10,589 nucleotides of DNA from an uncultured Leptolyngbya sp. (GCA_937899365.1 CALBPH010000376.1:1-10589), one strand, 5' to 3'; counted from the first letter of the stretch, positions 1 through 7,577 are shown. A program made the numbers and translations. The notes: generated from the sequence alone by a model not told the origin.

Positions 1-1
1 G

Positions 2-2191
2 CAGGTTCAAGAATCGGCCCTCACCGGTGAGTCAGCCCCGGTAGATAAGCAGGCCACCGCCCGATTTACCCAAGAACAGTCCCTCGGCGATCGGTGCAAC
101 ATGGTCTATCACAGCACCACCGTCACCCGTGGCCGTGGCACCTTTATGGTGACCGAAGTCGGCATGGGGACAGAGATTGGCCACATTGCCCGGCTGCTAC
201 AGTCGGTTGAGGCAGACGCCACCCCCCTGCAAAAGCGCCTGGCCCAGCTGGGGAAAGCACTGGGTGCCGGTGCCATCGCCATTTCACTGATCATTGCCAC
301 CATTGGCCTGGTGCAGGGAGAACCCCTGCGACAAATGTTGCTCACCGCCGTCAGCATTGCCGTGGCCGCCGTTCCCGAAGGGCTACCGGCGGTGGTGACC
401 ATTGCCCTGGCCCTGGGTGCGGAGCGCATGCTCAAACGCCATGCCCTCATTCGCCACCTGCCGGCGGTGGAAACCCTGGGCTCGGTGACAACCATCTGCT
501 CCGATAAAACCGGCACCCTCACCGAAAGCCGGATGACGGTGACCGTGCTGGATATTGTCGGACAGCAGATCGAGCTGTCCGATAGTCAGGCCCTGGGCAA
601 TCGGGCCATGGGGTTGTTGTTGCTGAGCGGTGCCTTCTGTAATGACGCCTCCTTAGACAACAACCATGCCGTGGGCGACCCCACCGAAACTGCGCTGGTG
701 ACCGCCGCCGCCCAAATGGGGTTCCCCAAGCGCAAACTCGATCAGCTGTGGCCCCGCATACAGGAGGTACCCTTTGACTCCGACCGTAAGCGCATGAGCA
801 CCTGCCATCGCTGTGAGCAACCGCTGCCAGACGCGCTGCAGCACATGTGGCAGCAGGTGGTGCCAGCAACAACAACCGCTGTTGTATTTAGTAAAGGGGC
901 GCTCAATAGCCTAATGACCACCGTGGATCGGATCTGGCTTGACCATCGCGTTCAGCCCCTGAGCGATGACGTGCTTCAGCAGATTTATACGGCCCACGAC
1001 CGTCTTGCCAATCAGGGACTGCGGGTATTGGGGCTGGCGTTTCGCCCCCTGACGCCTGCCTCCGAGGCAGACGTCTGTAAATCGGGAAAACTCGAACAGC
1101 AGCTTGTGTTTCTTGGCATGATGGGGCTGATGGACCCGGCTCGCCCTGAAGTTAATCAGGCCATTCATCTCTGTCAAACCGCCGGTATTCAGGTGGTGAT
1201 GATTACGGGCGACCACCCCCTCACGGCCCAACACATTGCTCAAGATCTGGGTATTGCCCGCGGTGAATTGCTCACAGGGCAAGACCTGAGCAAACTGCCG
1301 GTGGAACAGCTTGAAACCGCCGTCACTGAAACCGCCGTCTATGCGCGGGTTACCCCCGAGGACAAGCTTAAAATTGTTCAGGCGCTGCAGCGGCGGGGAC
1401 ATATTGTTGCCATGACGGGGGATGGGGTCAATGATGCCCCAGCCCTTAAGCAGGCAGACATTGGGGTGGCCATGGGCATCACCGGCACCGATGTGGCCAA
1501 GGAAGCGGCGGATATTGTGTTACAGGACGACAACTTTGCATCAATTGTGGCGGCGGTGCGAGAGGGGCGAGTGATCTATGACAACATTCGCAAATTTATC
1601 AAGTACACCCTGGCGGGGAATGTGGGACAGCTGTGGCTCTTGTTACTGGCTCCGTTTTTGGGCATGCCCATACCGCTGGTGCCGATTCAAATTTTGTGGA
1701 TTAACCTGATTGCGGACGGTCTGCTGGCCCTGGCCCTGAGTTTTGAACCAGCCGAGCAGCGCGTGATGGAACGACAGCCCTATCGGCCTAATGAGAGTGT
1801 CTTTAGCAGTGGCATGGGGATAGATGTTCTCTGGATTGGCCTGTTGTTGGGGGGTGTGCTAATACTGGTGGCCAATGGCTATTGGCGCAGCGACGATCCG
1901 GCCTGGCAAACCATGGTATTTACCACGTTGGCATTCTCTCGCATTGCCCTATCAGAGGCGGTGAGATCGGCCTCGGAGTCGCTGTTTAAGATTGGGCTAC
2001 TGTCAAATAAAAAGCTGCTAGGTGCGGTATTGCTAACCTTTGGCCTACAGCTGATGGTGGTCTACGTGCCGGTGTGTCAGGTGTTTTTCTCTACGGTGGC
2101 TTTGAGTGGTCGGCAGGTTGCGATCGCACTTCTCCTCGGCACCATCAGCTTTTGGGCATTGGAGCTAAAAAAAGCCATCTATAAACGATAA
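2..2191 (+). CDS. P-II type cation-transporting ATPase (5' end outside window)
   Basis: ATP-driven cation pump of the inner membrane; the family exports Ca2+ or related cations through a phospho-aspartate intermediate. Residues are counted from the first visible codon (nt 2). Seen: actuator-domain TGES at 8-11; M3/M4 near 87-143 with PEGLP at 125-129; phosphorylation motif DKTGT at 168-172; nucleotide-domain KGA at 298-300; TGDHP at 402; TGDGVND at 472-478; then M5-M10, about 537-720. The reading frame is open to the left edge and homology continues upstream of the first ATG (nt 101), so that ATG is internal. The N-terminal tail, M1, M2 and part of the actuator domain are missing. Aligned by eye to SERCA, the M4 Glu, M5 Asn, M6 Asn and M6 Asp are present, but the M5 Glu is Gln543 and the M6 Thr is Ala571. 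Class is sure; ion specificity is not. Confidence 0.96.
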   Translation, partial: QVQESALTGESAPVDKQATARFTQEQSLGDRCNMVYHSTTVTRGRGTFMVTEVGMGTEIGHIARLLQSVEADATPLQKRLAQLGKALGAGAIAISLIIATIGLVQGEPLRQMLLTAVSIAVAAVPEGLPAVVTIALALGAERMLKRHALIRHLPAVETLGSVTTICSDKTGTLTESRMTVTVLDIVGQQIELSDSQALGNRAMGLLLLSGAFCNDASLDNNHAVGDPTETALVTAAAQMGFPKRKLDQLWPRIQEVPFDSDRKRMSTCHRCEQPLPDALQHMWQQVVPATTTAVVFSKGALNSLMTTVDRIWLDHRVQPLSDDVLQQIYTAHDRLANQGLRVLGLAFRPLTPASEADVCKSGKLEQQLVFLGMMGLMDPARPEVNQAIHLCQTAGIQVVMITGDHPLTAQHIAQDLGIARGELLTGQDLSKLPVEQLETAVTETAVYARVTPEDKLKIVQALQRRGHIVAMTGDGVNDAPALKQADIGVAMGITGTDVAKEAADIVLQDDNFASIVAAVREGRVIYDNIRKFIKYTLAGNVGQLWLLLLAPFLGMPIPLVPIQILWINLIADGLLALALSFEPAEQRVMERQPYRPNESVFSSGMGIDVLWIGLLLGGVLILVANGYWRSDDPAWQTMVFTTLAFSRIALSEAVRSASESLFKIGLLSNKKLLGAVLLTFGLQLMVVYVPVCQVFFSTVALSGRQVAIALLLGTISFWALELKKAIYKR

Positions 2192-2222
2192 GACAGCACT
2201 AAGATTCTGGTGTAAACAAACC

Positions 2223-2249
2223 CATAGATTAATCATGAATTAATCTATG
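2223..2249. terminator. Perfect 11-bp inverted repeat between convergent genes
   Basis: CATAGATTAAT and ATTAATCTATG form a perfect stem around a 5-nt loop (2234-2238). It sits in the 84-bp gap where the ATPase gene and the kinase gene run into each other, the usual place for a bidirectional terminator. The stem is AT-rich. No clear T-run follows on the plus strand; on the minus strand the stem is followed by a moderately T-rich stretch. Termination is therefore inferred from position more than from sequence strength. Confidence 0.45.
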
Positions 2250-2275
2250 TAAGGGGACAGCGCCAAATTTTAGGA

Positions 2276-5200
2276 TTAAACAATTGCCGGAATTTCAATA
2301 TAAAACGTTGTCCCCTTACCTACAGTGGACTGACAATGTAGCTTACCCTCGTGCATTTCTGTCACAATTTGGTAGCTAATAGACAGGCCTAACCCCGTCC
2401 CCTTACCCACCGGTTTTGTTGTAAAAAATGGGTTAAAAATGTTTGCTAACTTATCTTTAGCAATACCAGGGCCATTATCTGAAAATTCTATCAACAAAGA
2501 GCCTTGACTCTTTTGCCAGCGAGTCGCAATCTGGATTTCTGGTATCTGGTCATTGAAATTACCAATCTCGTCAAAGGCATCCACGGCATTGACCAAAATA
2601 TTCATAAACACCTGGTTCAGATGGCTCGCATAGCACTGAATGTAGGGCAACTCACCATAGGACTTGACAATATTAATGGTGGGGCGCTGATTGCGAGCCT
2701 TTAAGCGATGCTTCAAAATTAGCAGCGCACTATCAATACCCTGGTGAATATCCACATTCTTAATAGCCGCCTCATCCACACGGGAAAAGATCTGCATACT
2801 TTTAACAATATCGACGATGCGGGTGGAGCCCATTTTCATGGACGCCATGATCTTGGGAAGGTCCTCCAATATAAAATCTACTTCAATGTCATCTATCTTT
2901 TGTTGGATGGGTTGTTCTGGCTCTGGATAATGTTGTTGATAAAGCTGAATCAGCTCCAGAAGACCCGTAATGTAATCCTGCATCGGTTCTAGGTTGCTAG
3001 AAATAAATCCCACCGGATTGTTAATTTCATGGGCAATACCCGCTGCCAGCTGTCCCAAGCCAGCCATTTTTTCACCTTGGACCAAGCGAGCCTGGGTACT
3101 TTTTAAGGTTTGCAAGGTTTGATTGAGCTTTGCCGTCTGTTGTTGGGTTCGATTTAATAGCTCTGCCTGCTGTAAGGCCACCCCCAACTGAGTTCCCACT
3201 TGGGCCAACAACCCCACCTCATCATCATCCCAGTATCGAGGCTTAGAGGTTTGATAGGCCATCAGCAATCCCCAAAGTTTCTCACCTTGAGAAATCGGCA
3301 CAAACACCTCGTTGCGGGGCAGCTGACCATCCTGGTCAGGTTTAGAGAACACATCCTGAATGATGGTCTGGGTTGGCATGGCCGGTTGCCAACTATCCAC
3401 TATGGAATCAGCCACAAAGGCCCCGCTCCAATCAGAGTTAAAGCGATAAATCGCTACCCGATCCACCTCAAGCAGCTGACGCACCTCGTGGGTTGTTGTC
3501 ATAAAAATTATGTCAATGTCTAACGATTGCCGGATCTTATCAATCGTCAGGGTCAGGGCTCTTTGTCGATCGGTGGCTTTTTGTAGCGCCGCCGCCTGCT
3601 CTCGCACCTGGGCGACAGCCTCCGCCTGATTCAGGGCCACCCCCAGTTGAGCACTGACCTGAGCTAAAAAGTCAATTTCATCCGTTTCCCAATGGCGGGG
3701 GCCAGAGTTTTGATAAACCGCTAACAGCCCCCACAGTCGGTTGCCCTCCATAATGGGCACAATGGCATAGGCGCGGGCATGAAAATCCTCTAACAGCTCA
3801 ATATGACAGTCATCATAATCGGTCTGGTAGATATCATCTACCGCTAAGGTTTCTTGCAGTGCGTAGCGCCCCCCCTGGGTTTTCATTAAATAGGTATCTC
3901 GGACGGTGCCCTGGGTGGTGAGTAGACCAGGCCAACCTTCCGCTACAGACTCAGCAACAAATTGACCGCTCCAGTCAGCATTAAATTGATAAATAACAAC
4001 TCGATCGGTTTTGAATAGTGTTTGAATACTCTTTGTCGTTGTGTCAAAAATCTCCTCAATTTGCAGAGAATCACGAATAGCATTAATCGTTTGAGACAGC
4101 AGCTGTTGCTGCTCTAAGGCCCGTTCGCGAGAAGAAATATAAACTAATTGCGACGCCTGTAATTTCGATTCTTCAACATAACTCCACTGCTTTAAAGCAA
4201 CACCTAAATGTTTAGAGATTTGATCAACAAACTCGATTTCAGAGGGCTGCCACTGTCTTGGCCCCTGACATTGATGAACACAAAGCAGCCCCCATAGCTC
4301 AGTGTCATTCATGATTGGCAACACCATGTTTGCCTTAATTTCAAACCGCTCTAAAATTTGAATATGACAGTCTTCTAACCCACTCTCATAAATATTATTT
4401 GAAACATACATCCGCCCTTCTTGGTACAGCGTTGCATAGTTTTTGCCAAAGCAATGGTCGTAGACTTTTTCAGCTAAGATTGATGAAATCCCTTCACCAT
4501 GATCCTCTGCTACAAACTGACCTTCCCAATCTTCTTCAGACTGGAAGAAGAAGACACCCACCCGATCTGCCTTTAAAAGCTGTCTAACTTCTTGAACAGT
4601 GGTTTGAAACGTTGTTTCTAGGTCAAATGAGTCACGAATACGCGTGATCATCCCCGTCAGAGATTTTTGCTGCTCTGTCTGGTAGCGTAGCTGCTCCGTT
4701 AGCTTAAGCTGTTGTAAAGCAACACTCAGGTTTTCGGCGATAGACTGTACGAGCTTGACGTTGTCCTGGCTCCACAGGCGAACCTGTCCACACTGGTGGA
4801 TACAGAGCAGTCCCCACAGGGCCTCATCCTGTAGAACGGGCACTACTAAACTTGCCCTAACCTGAAATTGTTCTAAAATATCGACATGACCGGTACTTAG
4901 TCCAGCTGCATAGATATCGTCTACTGCCTGGACGCGTCCTTGAGAATAGTGGTCAGAAAACTGTTCCCCAAAGCAATGATCGTATAATCGCTCGGTTAAA
5001 ACCGATGGCCAGCTGTTCGATACGTCCTGAGAAATAAATTTCCCCTCCCAGGTTTTATCAGGGGAAAACTGGAACACAGCCACTCGATCCGCCTCTAGAA
5101 GGCTGCGTATTTCCGTAGCAACGGACTGAAAGAGAACGTCTATTTCGATAGGCTTGCTCATGATTTTGGCAAGGGTCTGTTCACAGTTAACCGTAGGGGT

Positions 5201-5677
5201 AGGGGGCTGAGTATGGGATTTAACAATATGCCCCGCTTGCTGTAAGGCTCCTCCCAGGTGTTTGGCAATATGTTGGACAAACGCAATTTCTTCTGTATGC
5301 CACAGACGAGCTGTCTGACAGTGGTGAATACAAAGTAACCCCCACAGACACTGTCCCTGGAGCACAGGGACAACTAAATTGGCTCGGATCTGCAGCTGTG
5401 CCAGGGTATCTAGATGGCAAGGACTAAGATCGGCGGCATAGATATCGCCTACGGCCTGTACCTGTCCCTGATGATAGTGTTCTACGAAGCGATCGCCAAA
5501 ACAATGGTCATACCCTCGCTTGGTCAATACAGATGAGCAGCCTTGAGCTACATCCTCGGCAATAAACTCGCCTTCCCCATCTGTATCTGGCTCAAATCTG
5601 AAGATAGCAACTCGATCAACATTGAGCAGCTGCCTAATGTCGATTGCTGTAGTTTCAATAATCGTATCTAACGCCAC
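2276..5677 (-). CDS. Multi-GAF cyanobacteriochrome histidine kinase, probably N-terminally truncated
   Basis: Soluble sensor kinase, 1133 residues from GTG 5677, no membrane segment. GAF domains lie at about 5-146, 177-322, 353-496, 540-684 and 720-836, joined by helical linkers. Kinase core: H-box AAGIAHEINNP (His883), N-box 1021-1035, G1 DNGPGIA 1067-1073, G2 GKGTGLGLS 1091-1099. GAF1-3 have the DXCF motif as DHCF (Cys59, Cys235, Cys409). The canonical bilin-attachment CH motif is present in GAF1 (Cys87), GAF3 (Cys437) and GAF4 (Cys624); GAF2 has Gly263 instead. GAF4 has the TQGGRY and AYxxVP signatures of red/green cyanobacteriochromes. GAF5 is 28 residues shorter in its core. Inferred role: light-regulated autophosphorylation of His883 and transfer to an unknown regulator. 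The start is doubtful: there is no Shine-Dalgarno, and GAF-type homology continues upstream of the GTG to a TAG at 5714-5716. Kinase identity is sure; bilin binding is strongly suggested by motifs. Confidence 0.93.
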   Translation of the reverse strand: MALDTIIETTAIDIRQLLNVDRVAIFRFEPDTDGEGEFIAEDVAQGCSSVLTKRGYDHCFGDRFVEHYHQGQVQAVGDIYAADLSPCHLDTLAQLQIRANLVVPVLQGQCLWGLLCIHHCQTARLWHTEEIAFVQHIAKHLGGALQQAGHIVKSHTQPPTPTVNCEQTLAKIMSKPIEIDVLFQSVATEIRSLLEADRVAVFQFSPDKTWEGKFISQDVSNSWPSVLTERLYDHCFGEQFSDHYSQGRVQAVDDIYAAGLSTGHVDILEQFQVRASLVVPVLQDEALWGLLCIHQCGQVRLWSQDNVKLVQSIAENLSVALQQLKLTEQLRYQTEQQKSLTGMITRIRDSFDLETTFQTTVQEVRQLLKADRVGVFFFQSEEDWEGQFVAEDHGEGISSILAEKVYDHCFGKNYATLYQEGRMYVSNNIYESGLEDCHIQILERFEIKANMVLPIMNDTELWGLLCVHQCQGPRQWQPSEIEFVDQISKHLGVALKQWSYVEESKLQASQLVYISSRERALEQQQLLSQTINAIRDSLQIEEIFDTTTKSIQTLFKTDRVVIYQFNADWSGQFVAESVAEGWPGLLTTQGTVRDTYLMKTQGGRYALQETLAVDDIYQTDYDDCHIELLEDFHARAYAIVPIMEGNRLWGLLAVYQNSGPRHWETDEIDFLAQVSAQLGVALNQAEAVAQVREQAAALQKATDRQRALTLTIDKIRQSLDIDIIFMTTTHEVRQLLEVDRVAIYRFNSDWSGAFVADSIVDSWQPAMPTQTIIQDVFSKPDQDGQLPRNEVFVPISQGEKLWGLLMAYQTSKPRYWDDDEVGLLAQVGTQLGVALQQAELLNRTQQQTAKLNQTLQTLKSTQARLVQGEKMAGLGQLAAGIAHEINNPVGFISSNLEPMQDYITGLLELIQLYQQHYPEPEQPIQQKIDDIEVDFILEDLPKIMASMKMGSTRIVDIVKSMQIFSRVDEAAIKNVDIHQGIDSALLILKHRLKARNQRPTINIVKSYGELPYIQCYASHLNQVFMNILVNAVDAFDEIGNFNDQIPEIQIATRWQKSQGSLLIEFSDNGPGIAKDKLANIFNPFFTTKPVGKGTGLGLSISYQIVTEMHEGKLHCQSTVGKGTTFYIEIPAIV

Positions 5678-5715
5678 CGGACGACGAATACGATTGATGC
5701 TATCTGTAAAAGTCT

Positions 5716-6133
5716 AGAACTTTAGCGACGGCACGGTTGACCGATAGTCCAATGTTTTTGAGGCGCTGCTAAATCTGGGAGTGAGTTGCATTACGTCAAT
5801 TGACTGAAAGATTCACAGGTCAAAGCTTGCAAAGTAAAGTGAAATTGGCGTTTAGGAGCCTCAGAATGGTTTCATCTGTGGAATCTTAATCTACTGAACT
5901 CGCTCGGTACGTACCCTAAATCAGCAACGGCGTGAAATTGAAATGCATTCCCAGAGTTAGCGCTGTGTCAGGATTTTAGGCAGCTGACGATCGAACCTGT
6001 TATTGCCAGTCAATGTTGATTCACCAATGATGATCTTATTTTTATATGACTTGATAAAAACAGCGATAGTTCCCAAATTCTTACTATTAAAGCCTGAGTT
6101 TTAGCCTTAAAAAGGCTTTAATGCGATTTAATA
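5716..6133. other. Gene-free stretch upstream of the kinase, apparent insertion debris
   Basis: I find no convincing coding region on either strand. In-frame with the kinase, an ATG at 5789-5791 (minus) opens a 25-codon stretch that ends at TAG 5714-5716. In the neighbouring minus frame a stop-bounded run reads LKNIGLSVNRAVAKVLDF, which looks protein-like but matches nothing I can name. The stretch also holds one end-like repeat (5906-5931) and a 9-bp inverted repeat, ATTAAAGCC at 6086-6094 with GGCTTTAAT at 6114-6122. It probably holds the remains of the lost kinase 5' region and of mobile elements. Confidence 0.5.
5906..5931 (+). repeat. IS/MITE end-like repeat, copy A
   Basis: CTAAATCAGCAACGGC at 5916-5931 is the exact reverse complement (16/16) of 6329-6344. 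The wider 25-mer 5906-5930 matches the reverse complement of 6134-6158 at 21 of 25 positions. It begins with the 10-bp palindrome GGTACGTACC (5906-5915). The core is reminiscent of terminal inverted repeats of IS5-type elements (GGC..TTGCTGA), so this is probably the right end of a decayed element. No transposase is nearby. Confidence 0.6.
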
Positions 6134-6158
6134 CCGTTGTTGATTTAGAGGATGTACC
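6134..6158 (-). repeat. IS/MITE end-like repeat, copy B
   Basis: The segment starting CCGTTGTTGATTTAGAGG matches 6330-6354 at 23 of 25 positions in direct orientation, and copy A at 21 of 25 in inverted orientation. It looks like the left end of another decayed element. I could not place a matching right end before the next copy starts. Confidence 0.55.
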
Positions 6159-6277
6159 AACCTAGAACAATGCACCGAATCAGGATTGTTTTGATATGGC
6201 TTTGCGTACATTGTTCATCCCCCAGGCGATTGCTGAAAGCTTTAGAGAATAGCGGCTATGGACGGCTCAAACTGCGT

Positions 6278-6330
6278 GCAGCCTTTTCTTTGGCAAACCG
6301 CATTCAGCAGTTTGCCAAAGAAAAGGCTGC
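6278..6330. repeat. Perfect 21-bp hairpin
   Basis: Arms 6278-6298 and 6310-6330 are exact reverse complements; the loop is the 11 nt at 6299-6309. The left arm starts GCAGCCTTTTCTTTGG. The right arm abuts and overlaps by two bases the left end of the MITE-like element at 6329. No T-run follows, so it is not a typical intrinsic terminator. It may be an element terminus, a folded-back insertion or a structured RNA. Confidence 0.85.
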
Positions 6331-6458
6331 CGTTGCTGATTTAGAGGATGAACCGATCGGTGAAATAGGCCATAGGACAGTATCTCGCAGATAAAATCAT
6401 GCCGAGGATCAGCAACGGCCAATATCTTGAGAGTCAGCTTCTGAAGCTCAGCAATGCC
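6329..6458 (+). mobile_element. MITE-like element, copy 1
   Basis: Left end GCCGTTGCTGAT (6329-6340) pairs perfectly with ATCAGCAACGGC (6408-6419). A second end-like sequence finishes at 6458 (GCAATGCC). Interior block 6375-6402 matches 7869-7896 at 23 of 28 positions, and 6430-6458 matches 7901-7927 with a 2-nt gap. Relative to copy 2, this copy carries roughly 25 extra bases, which contain the 6408-6419 end. It encodes no protein, so it is non-autonomous; the driving transposase is not in the window. It ends about 110 bp before the lipoprotein start and could affect that gene's promoter. Confidence 0.6.
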
Positions 6459-6566
6459 CAAACTTTTAAAGTATTCAACCGAGTCTTCACGATTTTTCAG
6501 CCCCTTCTTTACGATTCTCGTCAGATGGTCTGTAATACTTATCCATCCCGTCCTCCAACAAATCCG

Positions 6567-7529
6567 ATGAATTCAACCGAGAAAATCGTTTTTAGTCTGG
6601 CTACCACAGTGCTTACCATGGTGGTGACAGCCTGTGGAGCGACGACTAAACCCACCCCTCCATCAGCTCAACCAGACGCTGATTCGGTCCCACCCCCGGC
6701 CGAAACTGCCTCCTGCATTTCTTGGCAAAACTACCTCGCCAGCGAGTCCTCAGAGCAACTGCCCGCAATGCCCCCCGGATTTGAAACCGGCTGTGTCTTT
6801 AGAGTTGGACAAACCAACAGCCCCATGGTTCAAATTCTACGTAACGATCTCAGCCTTAATTCTATCTTGACCACCGACACAGCTGCTGGCAACGACGGCC
6901 CCATCCCCTGGTTTGAAGCAACAGAAATCGACAGTTCTAAACTCGATGCGCTGATTGACAACGGTGATGTGGCCACCTATTACCAGGCCTGTACCACCAC
7001 AGGCGGACAAGCCAACAACTGCGACGGCTTTTCTCAAGAAATTGCCTATATCCTGAATGATGACACAGCCTGTTACCAAGGCAACTGTCTTCAGGTTCCC
7101 CAGGTTCATGCCATTTATCTTTTATCCCGATGGGACTGGGAAGACACAATTTATGATTTACCCCAGTCGTTTGATCCTAAACAGACGGCCACTCGCAATG
7201 AATATCGCACCATTCCGCTCAATACCCTCTATGCAGATGTGCCATTGATTGGGACAAATCCTGAGGATATTGCCTTTAGCGCATTTGGTCGCGCCTCTCT
7301 AGGCGAGGGGGAACGAGCGACCATCGTCAACGGCCCCGATACTGAAGACGATCTCAGCGTAGTTCATGTGATTAATGAAGGTGCCGCCGATGATTCCATT
7401 GGTGGGTATCGCTATCGTTTAGATTTCTCGAGTTTTGATGGCGATCAGTCTCAGCTGTTGTGGGCAGGAGAACAACACTACTGTATTCGCAACAATCCAC
7501 CGGAGTGGACTGATCAACCCTGTTCATAA
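6567..7529 (+). CDS. Cysteine-rich lipoprotein of unknown function
   Basis: A 320-residue protein beginning MNSTEK, followed by a hydrophobic stretch (7-21) and the lipobox VTAC, so Cys23 is the likely lipidated residue and the protein should be membrane-anchored outside the cytoplasm. A Pro/Thr/Ala-rich spacer (about 25-47) follows. The mature part has eight further cysteines at 50, 76, 142, 152, 169, 174, 306 and 319, an even number compatible with four disulfides. I do not recognise the fold. The frame is open back to an ATG at 6399, but those codons read through the MITE-like element and would bury the signal peptide; ATG 6525 is a weaker alternative. No Shine-Dalgarno precedes 6567. It appears monocistronic, closed by the terminator at 7578. 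It is flanked on both sides by copies of the same small element. Confidence 0.85.
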   Translation: MNSTEKIVFSLATTVLTMVVTACGATTKPTPPSAQPDADSVPPPAETASCISWQNYLASESSEQLPAMPPGFETGCVFRVGQTNSPMVQILRNDLSLNSILTTDTAAGNDGPIPWFEATEIDSSKLDALIDNGDVATYYQACTTTGGQANNCDGFSQEIAYILNDDTACYQGNCLQVPQVHAIYLLSRWDWEDTIYDLPQSFDPKQTATRNEYRTIPLNTLYADVPLIGTNPEDIAFSAFGRASLGEGERATIVNGPDTEDDLSVVHVINEGAADDSIGGYRYRLDFSSFDGDQSQLLWAGEQHYCIRNNPPEWTDQPCS

Positions 7530-7577
7530 ACGTCAGCTGGTCATTTACAAGACTGCTGCTTACTTTAATAGAATCTT

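Noticed and set aside
109..1402. Several open frames on the minus strand inside the ATPase gene
   Set aside because: They lie opposite a strongly conserved P-type ATPase and show no domain-like sequence; they are shadows of its codon bias.
2393..2408. Third copy of the GTAAGGGGAC sequence as a dispersed repeat
   Set aside because: It encodes the G2-box GKGT of the kinase, and the copy at 2306-2319 encodes a second GKGT; similarity follows from the protein.
6152..6394. 80-codon plus-strand ORF
   Set aside because: It starts inside end-like repeat B and runs through the 21-bp hairpin and into the MITE-like element; the protein has no recognisable features.
6267..6461. 64-codon minus-strand ORF
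   Set aside because: It lies wholly in the hairpin and MITE-like repeat, with no protein-like signature.
6399..6566. N-terminal extension of the lipoprotein from ATG 6399
   Set aside because: The extra 56 codons translate repeat sequence and would place the lipoprotein signal peptide internally, where it could not act as one.
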